Shown here: piece after piece, positions 1-8,589 of the stretch
Layout: the number at the start of each line of letters is the position of its first letter
Position numbering within the stretch: position 1 is the stretch's first letter
NCBI GenBank assembly: GCA_025361725.1
Contig: JANYJV010000024.1
Span: 1-53,350, forward strand
Length of the DNA stretch: 53,350 nt
Reading direction: 5' to 3'
Source: Acidimicrobiia bacterium
GTDB taxonomy: Bacteria > Actinomycetota > Acidimicrobiia > IMCC26256 > JAENVU01
The notes under the pieces: generated by a model
What the model was told of the DNA's origin: nothing
What the model saw: the letters and a program-made list of their open reading frames with translations, nothing else
Database searches by the model: none
Program-made: the position numbers and the translations under genes

Positions 1-1
1 T

Positions 2-463
2 CGGTGGAAGTCCCGCATCGACGCGAAGAGGATCGGCACTGCGGGACTCTCGCTCGGCGGTGCCACCATCTGGGGCCTCATCGGCAACTCATGCTGTCGC
101 GACGCGCGCGTCAAGGCCGCGATCGTGATGGACGGCATCCAACTCGGGTTCAACGCGGGGACGCGCGTGGCCAACCGGATGCCACTGCTCATGTTCCACG
201 CCGACCACGACTACGCGTTGCCCTATCCGAACGCGGTCACCGCGTACACGACTGCGGCCCCGCCCAAGTACTTCGTGACCATCACCGGCGCGTTCCATGC
301 CGAGCCGTATGAGAACATCCCCAACGTCGCCGACGCCATGGTGATGCGCACGACCACGGCGTTCTGGCGCGCGTATCTGCTCGGCGATACCACCGCTCGT
401 GGTCAGATCGTCGCCGACGCCACCGTCGCGGGGGTGAGCTCCGCAATCACGTCGACGACGTAG
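2..463 (+). CDS. Alpha/beta hydrolase, dienelactone hydrolase-like, 5' end missing
   Basis: The reading frame is open from the window edge and gives the last 153 residues of an alpha/beta hydrolase. The nucleophile elbow GLSLGG lies near residues 15-20, an acidic loop HADHDYALPY near 66-75 and the likely catalytic His in GAFHAEPY near residue 99, the expected Ser-Asp-His order. The spacing and the acidic loop resemble the dienelactone hydrolase / PAF-acetylhydrolase-like group, which act as esterases. The start codon and any signal peptide are outside the window, so substrate and location cannot be judged. It converges on the next gene, which is on the other strand 16 bp away. Confidence 0.8.
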   Translation, partial: RWKSRIDAKRIGTAGLSLGGATIWGLIGNSCCRDARVKAAIVMDGIQLGFNAGTRVANRMPLLMFHADHDYALPYPNAVTAYTTAAPPKYFVTITGAFHAEPYENIPNVADAMVMRTTTAFWRAYLLGDTTARGQIVADATVAGVSSAITSTT

Positions 464-479
464 ACACGGGCGGCCTGAC

Positions 480-1262
480 CTACAAACCGCCGTCCAACTG
501 GTCGAGACGTTCGGCGAACCGTTCCGGGTCGACGAGGTGGGGATAGTGACCCGCGTTCGGCCACACCTCCACGCGTGCATCCGCCACCAGGCCCAACAAC
601 CAGTGCACGTACTCCACGCCCGGGTCGGACCCGTGGATCGCGAGGTACGGGACGTTGATGCCGGACAACAGGTTCGCGGCCATGGCGTCGAGTTCCTCGA
701 CAGAGTTCTCGAAGATCGGTTGCCACACACCCAATACCACTTCGGGTTCCGGACTCGACAGCGCGTCGAGCCGCGCTCGCTCGTCCGGAGGCAACGGACC
801 ATCGAGCACCGTGAACACCGTCGTCATCGCGTCGCGAAACGATGCGTCATCCCCCTGCAACATCGGGATGAGCGGTTCGAGCGCTTCCTTGAACGATCCA
901 AGCGCGAGCAGTTGATCGACGTTGACGATGCCGCGAGCCGGAAGGCCGAGCCCGCCGTACGCGCTGACCACCACGCCGCCCATCGAGTGGCCGACTACCA
1001 ACGGGTCTTCGAGGTTCAGTGCGGCCACCACAACACCGACATCGTTCGCCATCGTGACCGGGTCATACGGAGCGTGGCGATCGGACTCGCCGTGGCCACG
1101 AGCATCGATCGCGACCACCCGCCACTTCGCTTCAAGTCCGGCCCGCACCGGATCCCACGCATGGTGCGATTCGGTGATGCCGTGCACGAGGACCAGGTCA
1201 CGGCCGCTCCCGCCTTCCGAGTAGGCGATCTTCGCTCCGTCGGAGGCCGTCACGTGCTGCAT
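480..1262 (-). CDS. Alpha/beta fold hydrolase
   Basis: A complete 260-residue cytoplasmic alpha/beta hydrolase. Visible landmarks are the oxyanion HG motif in VLVHGITESHH (residues about 24-34), the nucleophile elbow GHSMGG with Ser93, an acid candidate in HGSDPG (Asp213) and the catalytic His in NAGHYPHL (His239). The length matches the small monodomain hydrolases (esterase, haloalkane dehalogenase or C-C hydrolase type). There is no signal peptide. The substrate cannot be assigned: the cap region between residues 110 and 200 has no diagnostic motif I recognise. The ATG start directly precedes a conserved-looking N-terminus. Confidence 0.9.
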   Translation of the reverse strand: MQHVTASDGAKIAYSEGGSGRDLVLVHGITESHHAWDPVRAGLEAKWRVVAIDARGHGESDRHAPYDPVTMANDVGVVVAALNLEDPLVVGHSMGGVVVSAYGGLGLPARGIVNVDQLLALGSFKEALEPLIPMLQGDDASFRDAMTTVFTVLDGPLPPDERARLDALSSPEPEVVLGVWQPIFENSVEELDAMAANLLSGINVPYLAIHGSDPGVEYVHWLLGLVADARVEVWPNAGHYPHLVDPERFAERLDQLDGGL

Positions 1263-1449
1263 GGGAGCGCACCCTACGAGCGACGCCGACCCGCCGCGCT
1301 CGATCCCGACCCGGACCTCTTACCGCGGCACCCTGTGCGCAGGCATACAACCCCCAAAAACCAGGAGCTGTCGCGGTCACCCTTTGAATCCGCCCACCGC
1401 ATAGGCCGCCAATTCGCGTGTCGGTTCGGGTGCGCCTTTGGCGAAGTAG

Positions 1450-2076
1450 CTACCGCATCGCCATGGTGGCGCGGAGGAGGTCGATGATCTCGGGGGTGGA
1501 CTTCTCCGGCGAGCCGGCGTCGAAGGGCGGCTGCGGGTCGTACTCGATGGCGAGTTGGATGATCTTGGCCATGTCGTCGCCGAAGATGCGCGCCACCAAC
1601 GTGAGTCCCATGTCGACGCCCGCGGAGACGCCCGCCGCGGTGATGACCTTGCCCCGCTCCACTACCCGCGATCCAGTCGGGCACGCGCCGAGCCGACCGA
1701 GCTCCTCCATCGCGGCCCAATGACCGGTGGCATCCACACCGTCGAGCACGCCGGCCGTTGCGAGATAGAGCGAACCGGTGCACACGCTTGTGGTCCACAT
1801 GGTGGTCGGGTGCACGGCTCGAATCCACTGCACCACGGGATCGTCGACCCCCTGCGGGCGGACCATGCCACCGGGGATCACGATGATCTCGGGGGCGGCA
1901 ACCTCCGCGAAGCTCGTCGTCGCCACCATCGAGAGTCGGCCCGTATGGTCCAAGACCGGGCCCGCCTGTTCAGCGACGAACCCAACCTCGAGGCCGGGAA
2001 CATCGGCGAAGGTCTGGAACGGCCCCACGATGTCCAGTGCGGTGAACCCGGGATAGAGCGCCAAGGAGATCTGCAT
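1450..2076 (-). CDS. DJ-1/PfpI family protein (isonitrile hydratase-like)
   Basis: The protein carries the DJ-1/PfpI (class I glutamine amidotransferase-like) fold: an N-terminal beta-strand followed by PGFTALDIVGP, the strand IVIPGG, and the nucleophile elbow TSVCTGSLYLATAG with Cys99 when counted from the chosen start. The pattern best resembles the isonitrile hydratase / AraC-associated DJ-1 subgroup. I start it at MQISLALYPG (208 residues) because family members begin right at this strand; the frame stays open 21 codons further upstream to 2139. It is divergent from the luciferase-like gene at 2203 across about 126 bp that should hold both promoters. Confidence 0.88.
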   Translation of the reverse strand: MQISLALYPGFTALDIVGPFQTFADVPGLEVGFVAEQAGPVLDHTGRLSMVATTSFAEVAAPEIIVIPGGMVRPQGVDDPVVQWIRAVHPTTMWTTSVCTGSLYLATAGVLDGVDATGHWAAMEELGRLGACPTGSRVVERGKVITAAGVSAGVDMGLTLVARIFGDDMAKIIQLAIEYDPQPPFDAGSPEKSTPEIIDLLRATMAMR

Positions 2077-2202
2077 ACCAGCATGGTCTCGGATCGCATC
2101 GGCTGACCACAAGGACACGTTCCCCGCTATCGCGGCCACTCGACCTCCGCGTCAGCACATGTGGACGGGCCTTCGCCGGACCGGTCGTGCTACGCATGAG
2201 AG

Positions 2203-3021
2203 ATGCGCTTTGGACTTGATATCGCCCAACAACGGATGCCGTGGCCCGAGAATGCGGACCGAGCCCGGTTCGCCGATCAGCTCGGCTTCGATGGCATCTG
2301 GGGGTTCGACCACTTCCAGCCCATGTATGGCGACGGGCCCGGCGAGTGCTTCGAGGCGATGACCACGCTCGCGGCGTGGAGCGGCATCACCGAGAACGTT
2401 CGCCTCGGGGTACTCGTGGCCGGCATGACCTACCGCCATCCATCGGTGTTCGCGGCAGAGGCTCTGACCATCGATCACGCGTCCGGCGGGCGATTGGAAC
2501 TGAGCTACGGCGCGGCGTGGTTCGATCCTGAGCACCGCGCGCTCGGCATCCCGTTCCCCGCGTTAAAGGCCCGCGTCGACGCGTTCGAGGAAGCGGTGCA
2601 GATCGTGCGCGGCCTGCTCACCACCGACAACTTCACGTTCGAGGGCGAGCACTTCCAACTCAAGGACGCGACGCTCTTGCCGCGCGCGGTGCAGGCGCCA
2701 CACCCGCCGATCTGGATCGGCGCGTCCGGCGAGCAACGGATGATGCCGATCGCGGCGCGCTACGCCGACGTGTGGCACTGCTTCGGATCACCGAAGGTCC
2801 TGAAGGAAAAGTCCGACCGCATCTCAGAACACGCCGCGGCTGCGGGACGCGATCCGAACACGATTCTGCGCGCCGCATCGCTCTCACTCGAGAACGACCT
2901 CGACACCATCATCCGTCACGTCGACACGTGGACCGAGGCCGGATTCGGTTACCTCGTCTGCGGCTGGCCCGCCGGCGGCCGCGAACAGGTCGAGACCTTC
3001 GCCAACCACTTCCTTCCGTAG
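2203..3021 (+). CDS. LLM class F420-dependent oxidoreductase
   Basis: A 272-residue luciferase-like monooxygenase-fold protein (TIM barrel). Diagnostic features are the N-terminal strand MRFGLDI, the segment GFDGIWGFDHF, the LGVLV...YRHPSVFAAEALTIDHASGGR region near residues 65-95 and the later strand PPIWIGASG. This arrangement is typical of the F420-dependent oxidoreductases abundant in Actinobacteria rather than of FMN bacterial luciferase. The reaction is a hydride transfer with F420; the substrate is unknown. A second family member lies convergent just downstream (3055-3846), but the two are not closely similar. Confidence 0.9.
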   Translation: MRFGLDIAQQRMPWPENADRARFADQLGFDGIWGFDHFQPMYGDGPGECFEAMTTLAAWSGITENVRLGVLVAGMTYRHPSVFAAEALTIDHASGGRLELSYGAAWFDPEHRALGIPFPALKARVDAFEEAVQIVRGLLTTDNFTFEGEHFQLKDATLLPRAVQAPHPPIWIGASGEQRMMPIAARYADVWHCFGSPKVLKEKSDRISEHAAAAGRDPNTILRAASLSLENDLDTIIRHVDTWTEAGFGYLVCGWPAGGREQVETFANHFLP

Positions 3022-3054
3022 ACCGGCGCGGCGGTCAACGGTCGGCCGGCGACC

Positions 3055-3846
3055 TCAGCCCGGCACACCGCGTTCGATGAAGCGATGGATCTGATCGATT
3101 CGATGGCCGGGCCAGAAGGAGTGCATCGCCCAGGTCGCACCAAGGCGCTCAACGTGATCGACGTTGACGCGCGCATGGACAGCCAGCGCGACATCGAAAT
3201 TCTCGAGCGTGCCACGAACCTCGGCGACCACATCGAGAAGTCGTTTGACGTCATCATCCGCAACGTCGAGGGGGAACACGCCGTCAAACCGCGCCGCACG
3301 CAAGGCGGTCCGAGCGCGGAAACCCTGACAGCCGATCCAAATCGGGATGCGACCACGGGCGGGCGTCGGCGTCATCGTCACGTCGATCGCAGTGATCCGA
3401 CCTTCATGGTGCACCGGCTCCCCCGCCCACAGCCGCACGAGGAGGTCCGCGCCCTCGTCCAGGGTCTCAGCCCGACTCCGCGCGTCGGGGTCATCGCCGA
3501 AGGCCGAGAGTTCTCGACCGCCATCACCGCCCGCACCGAGACCGAGCGTGAGCCGGCCGCCGCTCAGCCGGTCCAAGGTCACCGACTCGCGTGCCAGCTT
3601 TCCGATCCGACGCCGCGGCAAGGGCGTCACCATCGTTCCAATCCTCAGGGACGATGTCCGAGACGCGATCGCGCTGAGCACCACCCACGGATCAGCGATG
3701 TCCCAAGAACCGGCCACCGGGCTGAGCACGTGGTCCCAGACGTAGAAACCGTCGAACCCAGCTGCCTCCGCGGCCTCGGCGAGTTCGACGGCCGCCCGAG
3801 GCTCAGCGAGCTCACCGAAGAGCGGCAGATTGATCGCATGCAGCAC
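3055..3846 (-). CDS. LLM class F420-dependent oxidoreductase
   Basis: A 263-residue luciferase-like oxidoreductase. It shows the N-terminal strand then GFDGFYVWDHVL, the LRIGTMVTPLPRRR segment followed by LARESVTLDRLSGGRLTLGLG, and PIWIGCQG near the centre, all hallmarks of the F420-using branch. The PLPRRRP-like segment with an LxLGLGAG strand is common in the actinobacterial TIGR03619/TIGR03560-type groups, though I cannot place it exactly. Substrate is not predictable. It converges on the previous family member with 33 bp between the stop codons. Confidence 0.88.
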   Translation of the reverse strand: MLHAINLPLFGELAEPRAAVELAEAAEAAGFDGFYVWDHVLSPVAGSWDIADPWVVLSAIASRTSSLRIGTMVTPLPRRRIGKLARESVTLDRLSGGRLTLGLGAGGDGGRELSAFGDDPDARSRAETLDEGADLLVRLWAGEPVHHEGRITAIDVTMTPTPARGRIPIWIGCQGFRARTALRAARFDGVFPLDVADDDVKRLLDVVAEVRGTLENFDVALAVHARVNVDHVERLGATWAMHSFWPGHRIDQIHRFIERGVPG

Positions 3847-4010
3847 GGGACGAGGTTAGGTGCTGACTGCGATTCAGCGACTTCGAGACCTTCGCCGTGC
3901 ACGCAAGCGTTGGGCGCTTTGCGCGCAAAGCCCCACCGCACGCGTGCGCTTGACCCGTCGGTTCACACCGGCCACCATGCCGGACTCACCAACCGGGCAC
4001 GGAGCAGGAC

Positions 4011-4568
4011 GTGGACGACAACTGGGGCTCGCCGACACCTTGGCCCGGGACGCCGACGGGAATGGTGACGCCGATCGCCGTCGGCCGGAAACTACGGCGT
4101 CCGATGCTGATACGCGCACTCGGATGGGTGCTGGTGGTGATGACGATTGCTGCGCTCGGCGGTGGCGGCCTCGCCATCATGCAGAGTCGACAGGCCGACA
4201 GCCGCACGCGCCGGCTCGTTCGACTCACGCACCAACTCGATCGTGACCAGCGGTCGTTGGCCGCGGCGATCGAGACAACCAACCATCATGCCGATGCGCC
4301 GATCGGGAAATCCGAACAGGTCGCCAATGCGTTGTCGAGGATCGACGAAGTGGCCCGCAACGTCTTCGTCGAGGCCAATCGGGTGGAAGACGAACTCGGC
4401 CGCGCCGTCGGCCTCGAAAACACCGTCGGTCCCGGCGCCGGCCGCTCCATCTACGACGGCACCGCGGCCGATGCCGTGCGCCGTCTCCAGTCCGTGCTCC
4501 AAGGTGCGCAAGTGACCCTCGCCGCGGCGGAGCAAGCCGCCACCGAACTCCGAGCGAGCGTGCGATGA
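4011..4568 (+). CDS. Membrane-anchored helical protein, partner of the next gene
   Basis: A 185-residue protein of unknown function. The first 30 residues are Pro/Gly-rich and end in the basic patch GRKLRRP; residues about 33-57 form one transmembrane helix; the remaining 125 residues are Arg/Glu/Ala-rich and strongly helical, probably a coiled coil outside the membrane. The GTG start has a purine-rich GGAGCAGG upstream. Its stop overlaps the start of the following peptidase gene (ATGA), so the two are translationally coupled. The next protein has the same N-terminal plan (Pro-rich tail, TM helix, roughly 100-residue helical stalk), which suggests the two are distant relatives or pair through their stalks. 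Confidence 0.75.
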   Translation: MDDNWGSPTPWPGTPTGMVTPIAVGRKLRRPMLIRALGWVLVVMTIAALGGGGLAIMQSRQADSRTRRLVRLTHQLDRDQRSLAAAIETTNHHADAPIGKSEQVANALSRIDEVARNVFVEANRVEDELGRAVGLENTVGPGAGRSIYDGTAADAVRRLQSVLQGAQVTLAAAEQAATELRASVR

Positions 4569-6532
4569 GCGGCAGTTGGGACGACCCGCCGGCCGCGCCT
4601 CCCGGCCCCGAGTACCCGCGACCGCACGACGACCCGCTTCCCGCGCAGCACTCGGCGCTCGCCACCACTGAAGCCGGCCGTCGCACTCGACCGCCATGGA
4701 AGCTCGGGATCGCGCTGCGCTTCGCCGCACTGCTCGCTTCGGTCGCAATTCTCGCGTACGGCCTGAACACGCTGCACGAAAGTCGTACCCACGAGACGCG
4801 GGCGACACGATCGGCAGCACGCGCTGACCGAGACCTGACCCGCGCGCAGGAGCAGGAACGCATCGCTCGTTCAGACCTCACCGCCGCCCAGGCCGCGCTC
4901 GCGGACTTCACGCTGGCCGCCCAGGGCGCAGCCGACGCGAGCGCGCAACTCATCAGCGTGGAGGCCGCGCTCACGGACCGGCTCGCGAAACTACGCGCGG
5001 CTGGATCCTCCGGCGATTTCGCAACGTACAACCGGTTGGTGGACGAACTCAACGTGAGCGTGGAAGCGATCCGGGTCGCGGCGACGAATCTGAACACTCC
5101 CTTCACCAGCCTCTCGCGGGCGTTGACCGGACTTCCGACCGCACGCTGCTCCGGTCCGGTTGCCACGCCGGTGCAGTTCGTGCCGTACGGAAACTCAGGG
5201 CTGCGCTGCGCTCGGATTCCGGTCCCCCTCGACTACTCCCATCCTCGAGCCTCGACGCTCACCCTCACGTTGGTGATGCGACCAGCCGACGACGCTGCGC
5301 AATCGAAGGGTCCGCTCGTACTCAATCCCGGCGGCCCCGGTGGTTCGGCCATCGCCTTTTTGCGCGAGGCGTCCCTGCTCCTGCCGGCGGACGTCTTGCG
5401 TCAGTTCGATCTCGTCGGCGTCGATCCTCGCGGGGTGGGCCAGAGCACGCCCGTCGACTGCGCAGACAACCTCGATCCGCTGTTCGACAATCGCCTCACC
5501 GATCCGGAGGCGCCGGTGCGCATCGCCGCACTCCGACGCGTGCAGGCGTTGATCGAGCAATGCCGCCATCGCAGCGGCGCCATCCTCCCGTTCCTCGACA
5601 CCACGAGCGCGGCCCGTGATCTGGATCGCGTCCGCGTCGCCCTGGGCAAGGACCAGATCTCCTACCTCAGCTTCTCGTACGGCACCTACCTCGGCGCGGT
5701 CTACGCCGACCTGTTCCCGACCCACCTGCGCGCCGCAGTCCTCGACGGTGCCGTGGACCCGAAACGCGCGCAGCGAACGGTGTCCCTCTCCCCCGGCGGT
5801 TCGAACTTCGTCGACGCGTTCGATGCCGCCATGGCCGCGTGCGCCACCGACACGACGTGCCCGTTCTACAGCGGCGGCAATCCGAGGAAGGCGTTCGACA
5901 CCCTGATGGCGTCGCTCACGGTCCAGCCGCTGAAGGTCGGCGCGCGTGAGCTCGGGACCGGCTTGGCCGAACTCGGTGTGATCTCGGTGCTCTACGAGGG
6001 CACCGACGGCTGGCATCGGCTCACCGACGCACTCGCCCACGCCGCACTCGGCGACGGCGGCCCCCTGCTCGGATTGAGTGACGGATACGCCGGCCGCCGG
6101 AAAGACGGCTCGTACAACAACGAACTCGAAGCGCACTACGCGATCAACTGCATCGAGGTGCGGAACCGACCGAGCCCGGACGCGGCGCGGCGCAAGATCA
6201 AGAACCTCGGCAGCCTCGGTCTCTTCGACACCGCCGACCTGATGCTCACGTTGCCGTGTGCGTTTTGGCCCGCGCCGCCAGTCCGTCAGAACCGAACCAT
6301 CAACGGCACTGGCGCGCCGACCATCCTCATCGTCGGCAACGCCGGTGACCCGGTGACGCCGATCGAAAATGCAGAAGAGCTCAAGAATGCTTTAGGGGGA
6401 TCGGTCCTCTTGCGTTGGGAGGGCGATGGTCACACCGTGGTCGGGCGCGGCGTCGCGTGCATCGACGACGCGGTGACCGCGTACCTGGTGGATCTCAAGG
6501 CGCCGGCACCGAACACGAGCTGTCCCGCGTAG
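4565..6532 (+). CDS. TAP-like alpha/beta hydrolase with membrane-anchored coiled-coil N-terminus
   Basis: A 655-residue fusion. Residues 1-45 are Pro-rich, 46-68 form a transmembrane helix and about 70-190 are helical and coiled-coil-like. From about residue 195 there is a tripeptidyl-aminopeptidase-type alpha/beta hydrolase (SlpD/SlpE/TAP family): LVLNPGGPGGS oxyanion region, VDPRGVGQS, nucleophile Ser371 in FSYGTYLG, Asp595 in NAGDPVTP and His623 in GDGHTVV, with paired Cys residues typical of exported TAP proteins. Actinobacterial TAP enzymes normally have a cleavable signal peptide; here the enzyme is tethered outside the cell by an anchor and stalk. It overlaps the preceding gene by four bases. 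Confidence 0.9.
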   Translation: MSGSWDDPPAAPPGPEYPRPHDDPLPAQHSALATTEAGRRTRPPWKLGIALRFAALLASVAILAYGLNTLHESRTHETRATRSAARADRDLTRAQEQERIARSDLTAAQAALADFTLAAQGAADASAQLISVEAALTDRLAKLRAAGSSGDFATYNRLVDELNVSVEAIRVAATNLNTPFTSLSRALTGLPTARCSGPVATPVQFVPYGNSGLRCARIPVPLDYSHPRASTLTLTLVMRPADDAAQSKGPLVLNPGGPGGSAIAFLREASLLLPADVLRQFDLVGVDPRGVGQSTPVDCADNLDPLFDNRLTDPEAPVRIAALRRVQALIEQCRHRSGAILPFLDTTSAARDLDRVRVALGKDQISYLSFSYGTYLGAVYADLFPTHLRAAVLDGAVDPKRAQRTVSLSPGGSNFVDAFDAAMAACATDTTCPFYSGGNPRKAFDTLMASLTVQPLKVGARELGTGLAELGVISVLYEGTDGWHRLTDALAHAALGDGGPLLGLSDGYAGRRKDGSYNNELEAHYAINCIEVRNRPSPDAARRKIKNLGSLGLFDTADLMLTLPCAFWPAPPVRQNRTINGTGAPTILIVGNAGDPVTPIENAEELKNALGGSVLLRWEGDGHTVVGRGVACIDDAVTAYLVDLKAPAPNTSCPA

Positions 6533-6551
6533 GAATCACCGTCTGACTGGG

Positions 6552-7247
6552 TCAGGTGATGGTGTGGATGCGACGGGTGGCCTCCGCGGCGGCCCGACTC
6601 GCCGCCTTCGTCGCATCCCGCCCGAGACGCAGGAGCCCGGGGATACGCGCGGGGTGGGTCGCCATGAACCTCAACGCGGCTCGCACGTTCGGCGATCCGT
6701 CGGGGTGTGCGAGGCCGAGCACCGCAGTATCGGGATGGTCGGTGGCGCGATCGCTGATGACGCGTACCGCCGACCACGTGCAGCCCCGCTGGACACACAC
6801 GGCTGCGATCGCCGAGGTCTCCATATCCACCGCGCGCACGCCGGCATCGACCAGCACACCGAGCCGGTCGGGATCGACGACAAACTCGTCCGATGACGAG
6901 ATGGTGCCGTCCGCCGGGCCGATCGGCGTCGCGGTGAACGACACATTGGTGGCACCGTCTACGACGACGGTCGGGCAGATGATGTCGCCGACGCGCGCCG
7001 AGCCGAGACCGCCCGCAATCCCGACGACCATCACGTGGTCAACAGCCTCATCGTCCAGGAGTCGGGTCACCGCGTTCGTGGCGCGAGCGAGACCCATGCC
7101 GGTCCGCATCGCTACGACCTCCACTGCACCGACGCGGCCGACGTACGCGCCATCTCCGCGTGCAGTCAGGCCCATTGCCTTGACGACGGGTCCGAGCTCG
7201 CTCGGCATCGGCGCCAGGACTCCGATGCGGGAACAGGGGTTCTCCAT
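6552..7247 (-). CDS. Phosphorylase-superfamily nucleosidase (MTA/SAH or futalosine type)
   Basis: A 231-residue member of the PNP/UDP phosphorylase superfamily. The N-terminus IGVLAPMPSELGPV has the early Glu17 used by MTA/SAH nucleosidases, VVGIAGGLG fits the purine-site glycine loop, and AVDMETSAIAAVC contains the conserved Met142-Glu143 ribose-binding pair. RVISDRATD places the catalytic Asp at residue 166. These residues fit hydrolytic nucleosidases (MtnN, futalosine hydrolase) better than phosphorolytic enzymes, but the exact substrate is not resolved. It converges on the upstream peptidase gene and is divergent from the hydroxylase gene at 7399. Confidence 0.82.
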   Translation of the reverse strand: MENPCSRIGVLAPMPSELGPVVKAMGLTARGDGAYVGRVGAVEVVAMRTGMGLARATNAVTRLLDDEAVDHVMVVGIAGGLGSARVGDIICPTVVVDGATNVSFTATPIGPADGTISSSDEFVVDPDRLGVLVDAGVRAVDMETSAIAAVCVQRGCTWSAVRVISDRATDHPDTAVLGLAHPDGSPNVRAALRFMATHPARIPGLLRLGRDATKAASRAAAEATRRIHTIT

Positions 7248-7398
7248 CGCTCCAGCCTCGCGGATCTCTGCCGCCGCCGCGGCGGCGCCGATACGCTCAC
7301 GCCGTCACAGCAGGACGCTCCGGCCTCACGGCTTCGGGTTCGGCGTCCGGCCGCTCACGGAACGAGTCACGGTGGATCTCACCAGAACTGCCACGCCC

Positions 7399-8517
7399 AT
7401 GTACTTCGCCACCATGGGGTTGGAACATCGGCTGCTCCAGCGGCGCGCCGAACGCATCGGTCCGTCGGCGGCGGACTACGAATTGCGCGACACGCGGACG
7501 AGCCTGACCATGGGCGTCCTGAGCGGCATCGTGCCCGTCATGGGTGCGCGGCTCCTCCGCGGCTTCGGCCGGCCCGGTCGGGCCCGCACCGCCCTCGTGG
7601 CCACCGCGGTCGGCGCGGCGACTGTCACCGCGATTGCGGATGTCCTCGCCACCCTCGATCGCCGAGATCAACCCAACCGCGCCGACGGCATCGAGACTTC
7701 GGCGCGGTCAGGAACCGAGTCCGAGCCAAACCGGTCTCGCCGCCGCGCGGTCGCCCGAGCCGCGCGCTCGGTCGCCAGACTCGGCGGTGTCACCGCGATT
7801 GCCGCCGGTGGCATTGCGATCACCAGCACCTGGGCCAACCGCGTGAACGTCGACCGGTTCTGGGAGCGTCGGGTGATTGGTGACCTCGGGTCCGGGCCCG
7901 GCGCGCTCGCGCTCGCGATCCTCGGGTGGGACTTCATCTACTACTGGAACCACCGGTTTATGCACACGAGTCGGTATCTGTGGGCCATCCACGCCGTGCA
8001 CCACTCGAGCGAGCGGTACAACCTCTCCACGGCGCTGCGTCAACCCGTCGCCGATGCGCTCGGCACCTTTGTTCCCTACGGACTCATGGCCGGGCTCGGT
8101 ATCCGGCCGTCGCTGATCGCCCACGCGCGGGGCGTCAACCTGCTGTACCAGTACTGGATCCACACCGAGACCATCCGGTCGATCGGCCCGTTGGAATCGG
8201 TCCTCAACACCGCATCGCATCACCGGGTGCACCACGGCAGCAACCGCCAGTATCTCGACCGCAATCACGGCAGCATCTTCATCATCTGGGACAAGTGGTT
8301 CGGAACGTTCGAACCCGAGGTCGAGCCCGTCGTCTACGGACTCACGAAGAACATCGACACGTTCAACCCGGTGCGGGTGGTGACCCACGAACACGACCGG
8401 ATGCTGCGCGATGTCGGACGGTCCACCAGTTGGATCGAACGCCTGAACGTCGTACTCCGCGGTCCGGGGTGGTCCTACGCCCACTACCCGGATCTCACGA
8501 CCCCCGCCGTGGCCTGA
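7399..8517 (+). CDS. Fatty acid hydroxylase / sterol desaturase family membrane protein
   Basis: The protein (372 residues from ATG 7399) has the three histidine clusters of the diiron fatty acid hydroxylase superfamily: HRFMH at about 185, HAVHH at about 198 and HHRVHH at about 274, in the usual order and spacing, between hydrophobic helices. It is therefore an integral membrane oxygenase acting on lipids, sterol-like compounds or carotenoids. The open frame extends back to 6556, but that part runs antisense to the nucleosidase gene and is not real; GTG 7372 is the other plausible start. No strong ribosome binding site precedes either. Confidence 0.88.
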   Translation: MYFATMGLEHRLLQRRAERIGPSAADYELRDTRTSLTMGVLSGIVPVMGARLLRGFGRPGRARTALVATAVGAATVTAIADVLATLDRRDQPNRADGIETSARSGTESEPNRSRRRAVARAARSVARLGGVTAIAAGGIAITSTWANRVNVDRFWERRVIGDLGSGPGALALAILGWDFIYYWNHRFMHTSRYLWAIHAVHHSSERYNLSTALRQPVADALGTFVPYGLMAGLGIRPSLIAHARGVNLLYQYWIHTETIRSIGPLESVLNTASHHRVHHGSNRQYLDRNHGSIFIIWDKWFGTFEPEVEPVVYGLTKNIDTFNPVRVVTHEHDRMLRDVGRSTSWIERLNVVLRGPGWSYAHYPDLTTPAVA

Positions 8518-8589
8518 TCTGCCCTTTACCCACGCTTCGGCGTCGTACCGGCCGACCCGCCCAGCGCTGGTGACGCCAGAGTGTGGGGG

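Noticed and set aside
1800-1850. tRNA T-arm-like sequence with flanking complementary arms
   Set aside because: It lies inside the well-supported DJ-1/PfpI gene and has no D-arm or anticodon stem.
6556-7398. N-terminal extension of the fatty acid hydroxylase frame (653 residues in total)
   Set aside because: It is antisense to the nucleosidase gene and has no family-like sequence; the real protein starts near 7399.
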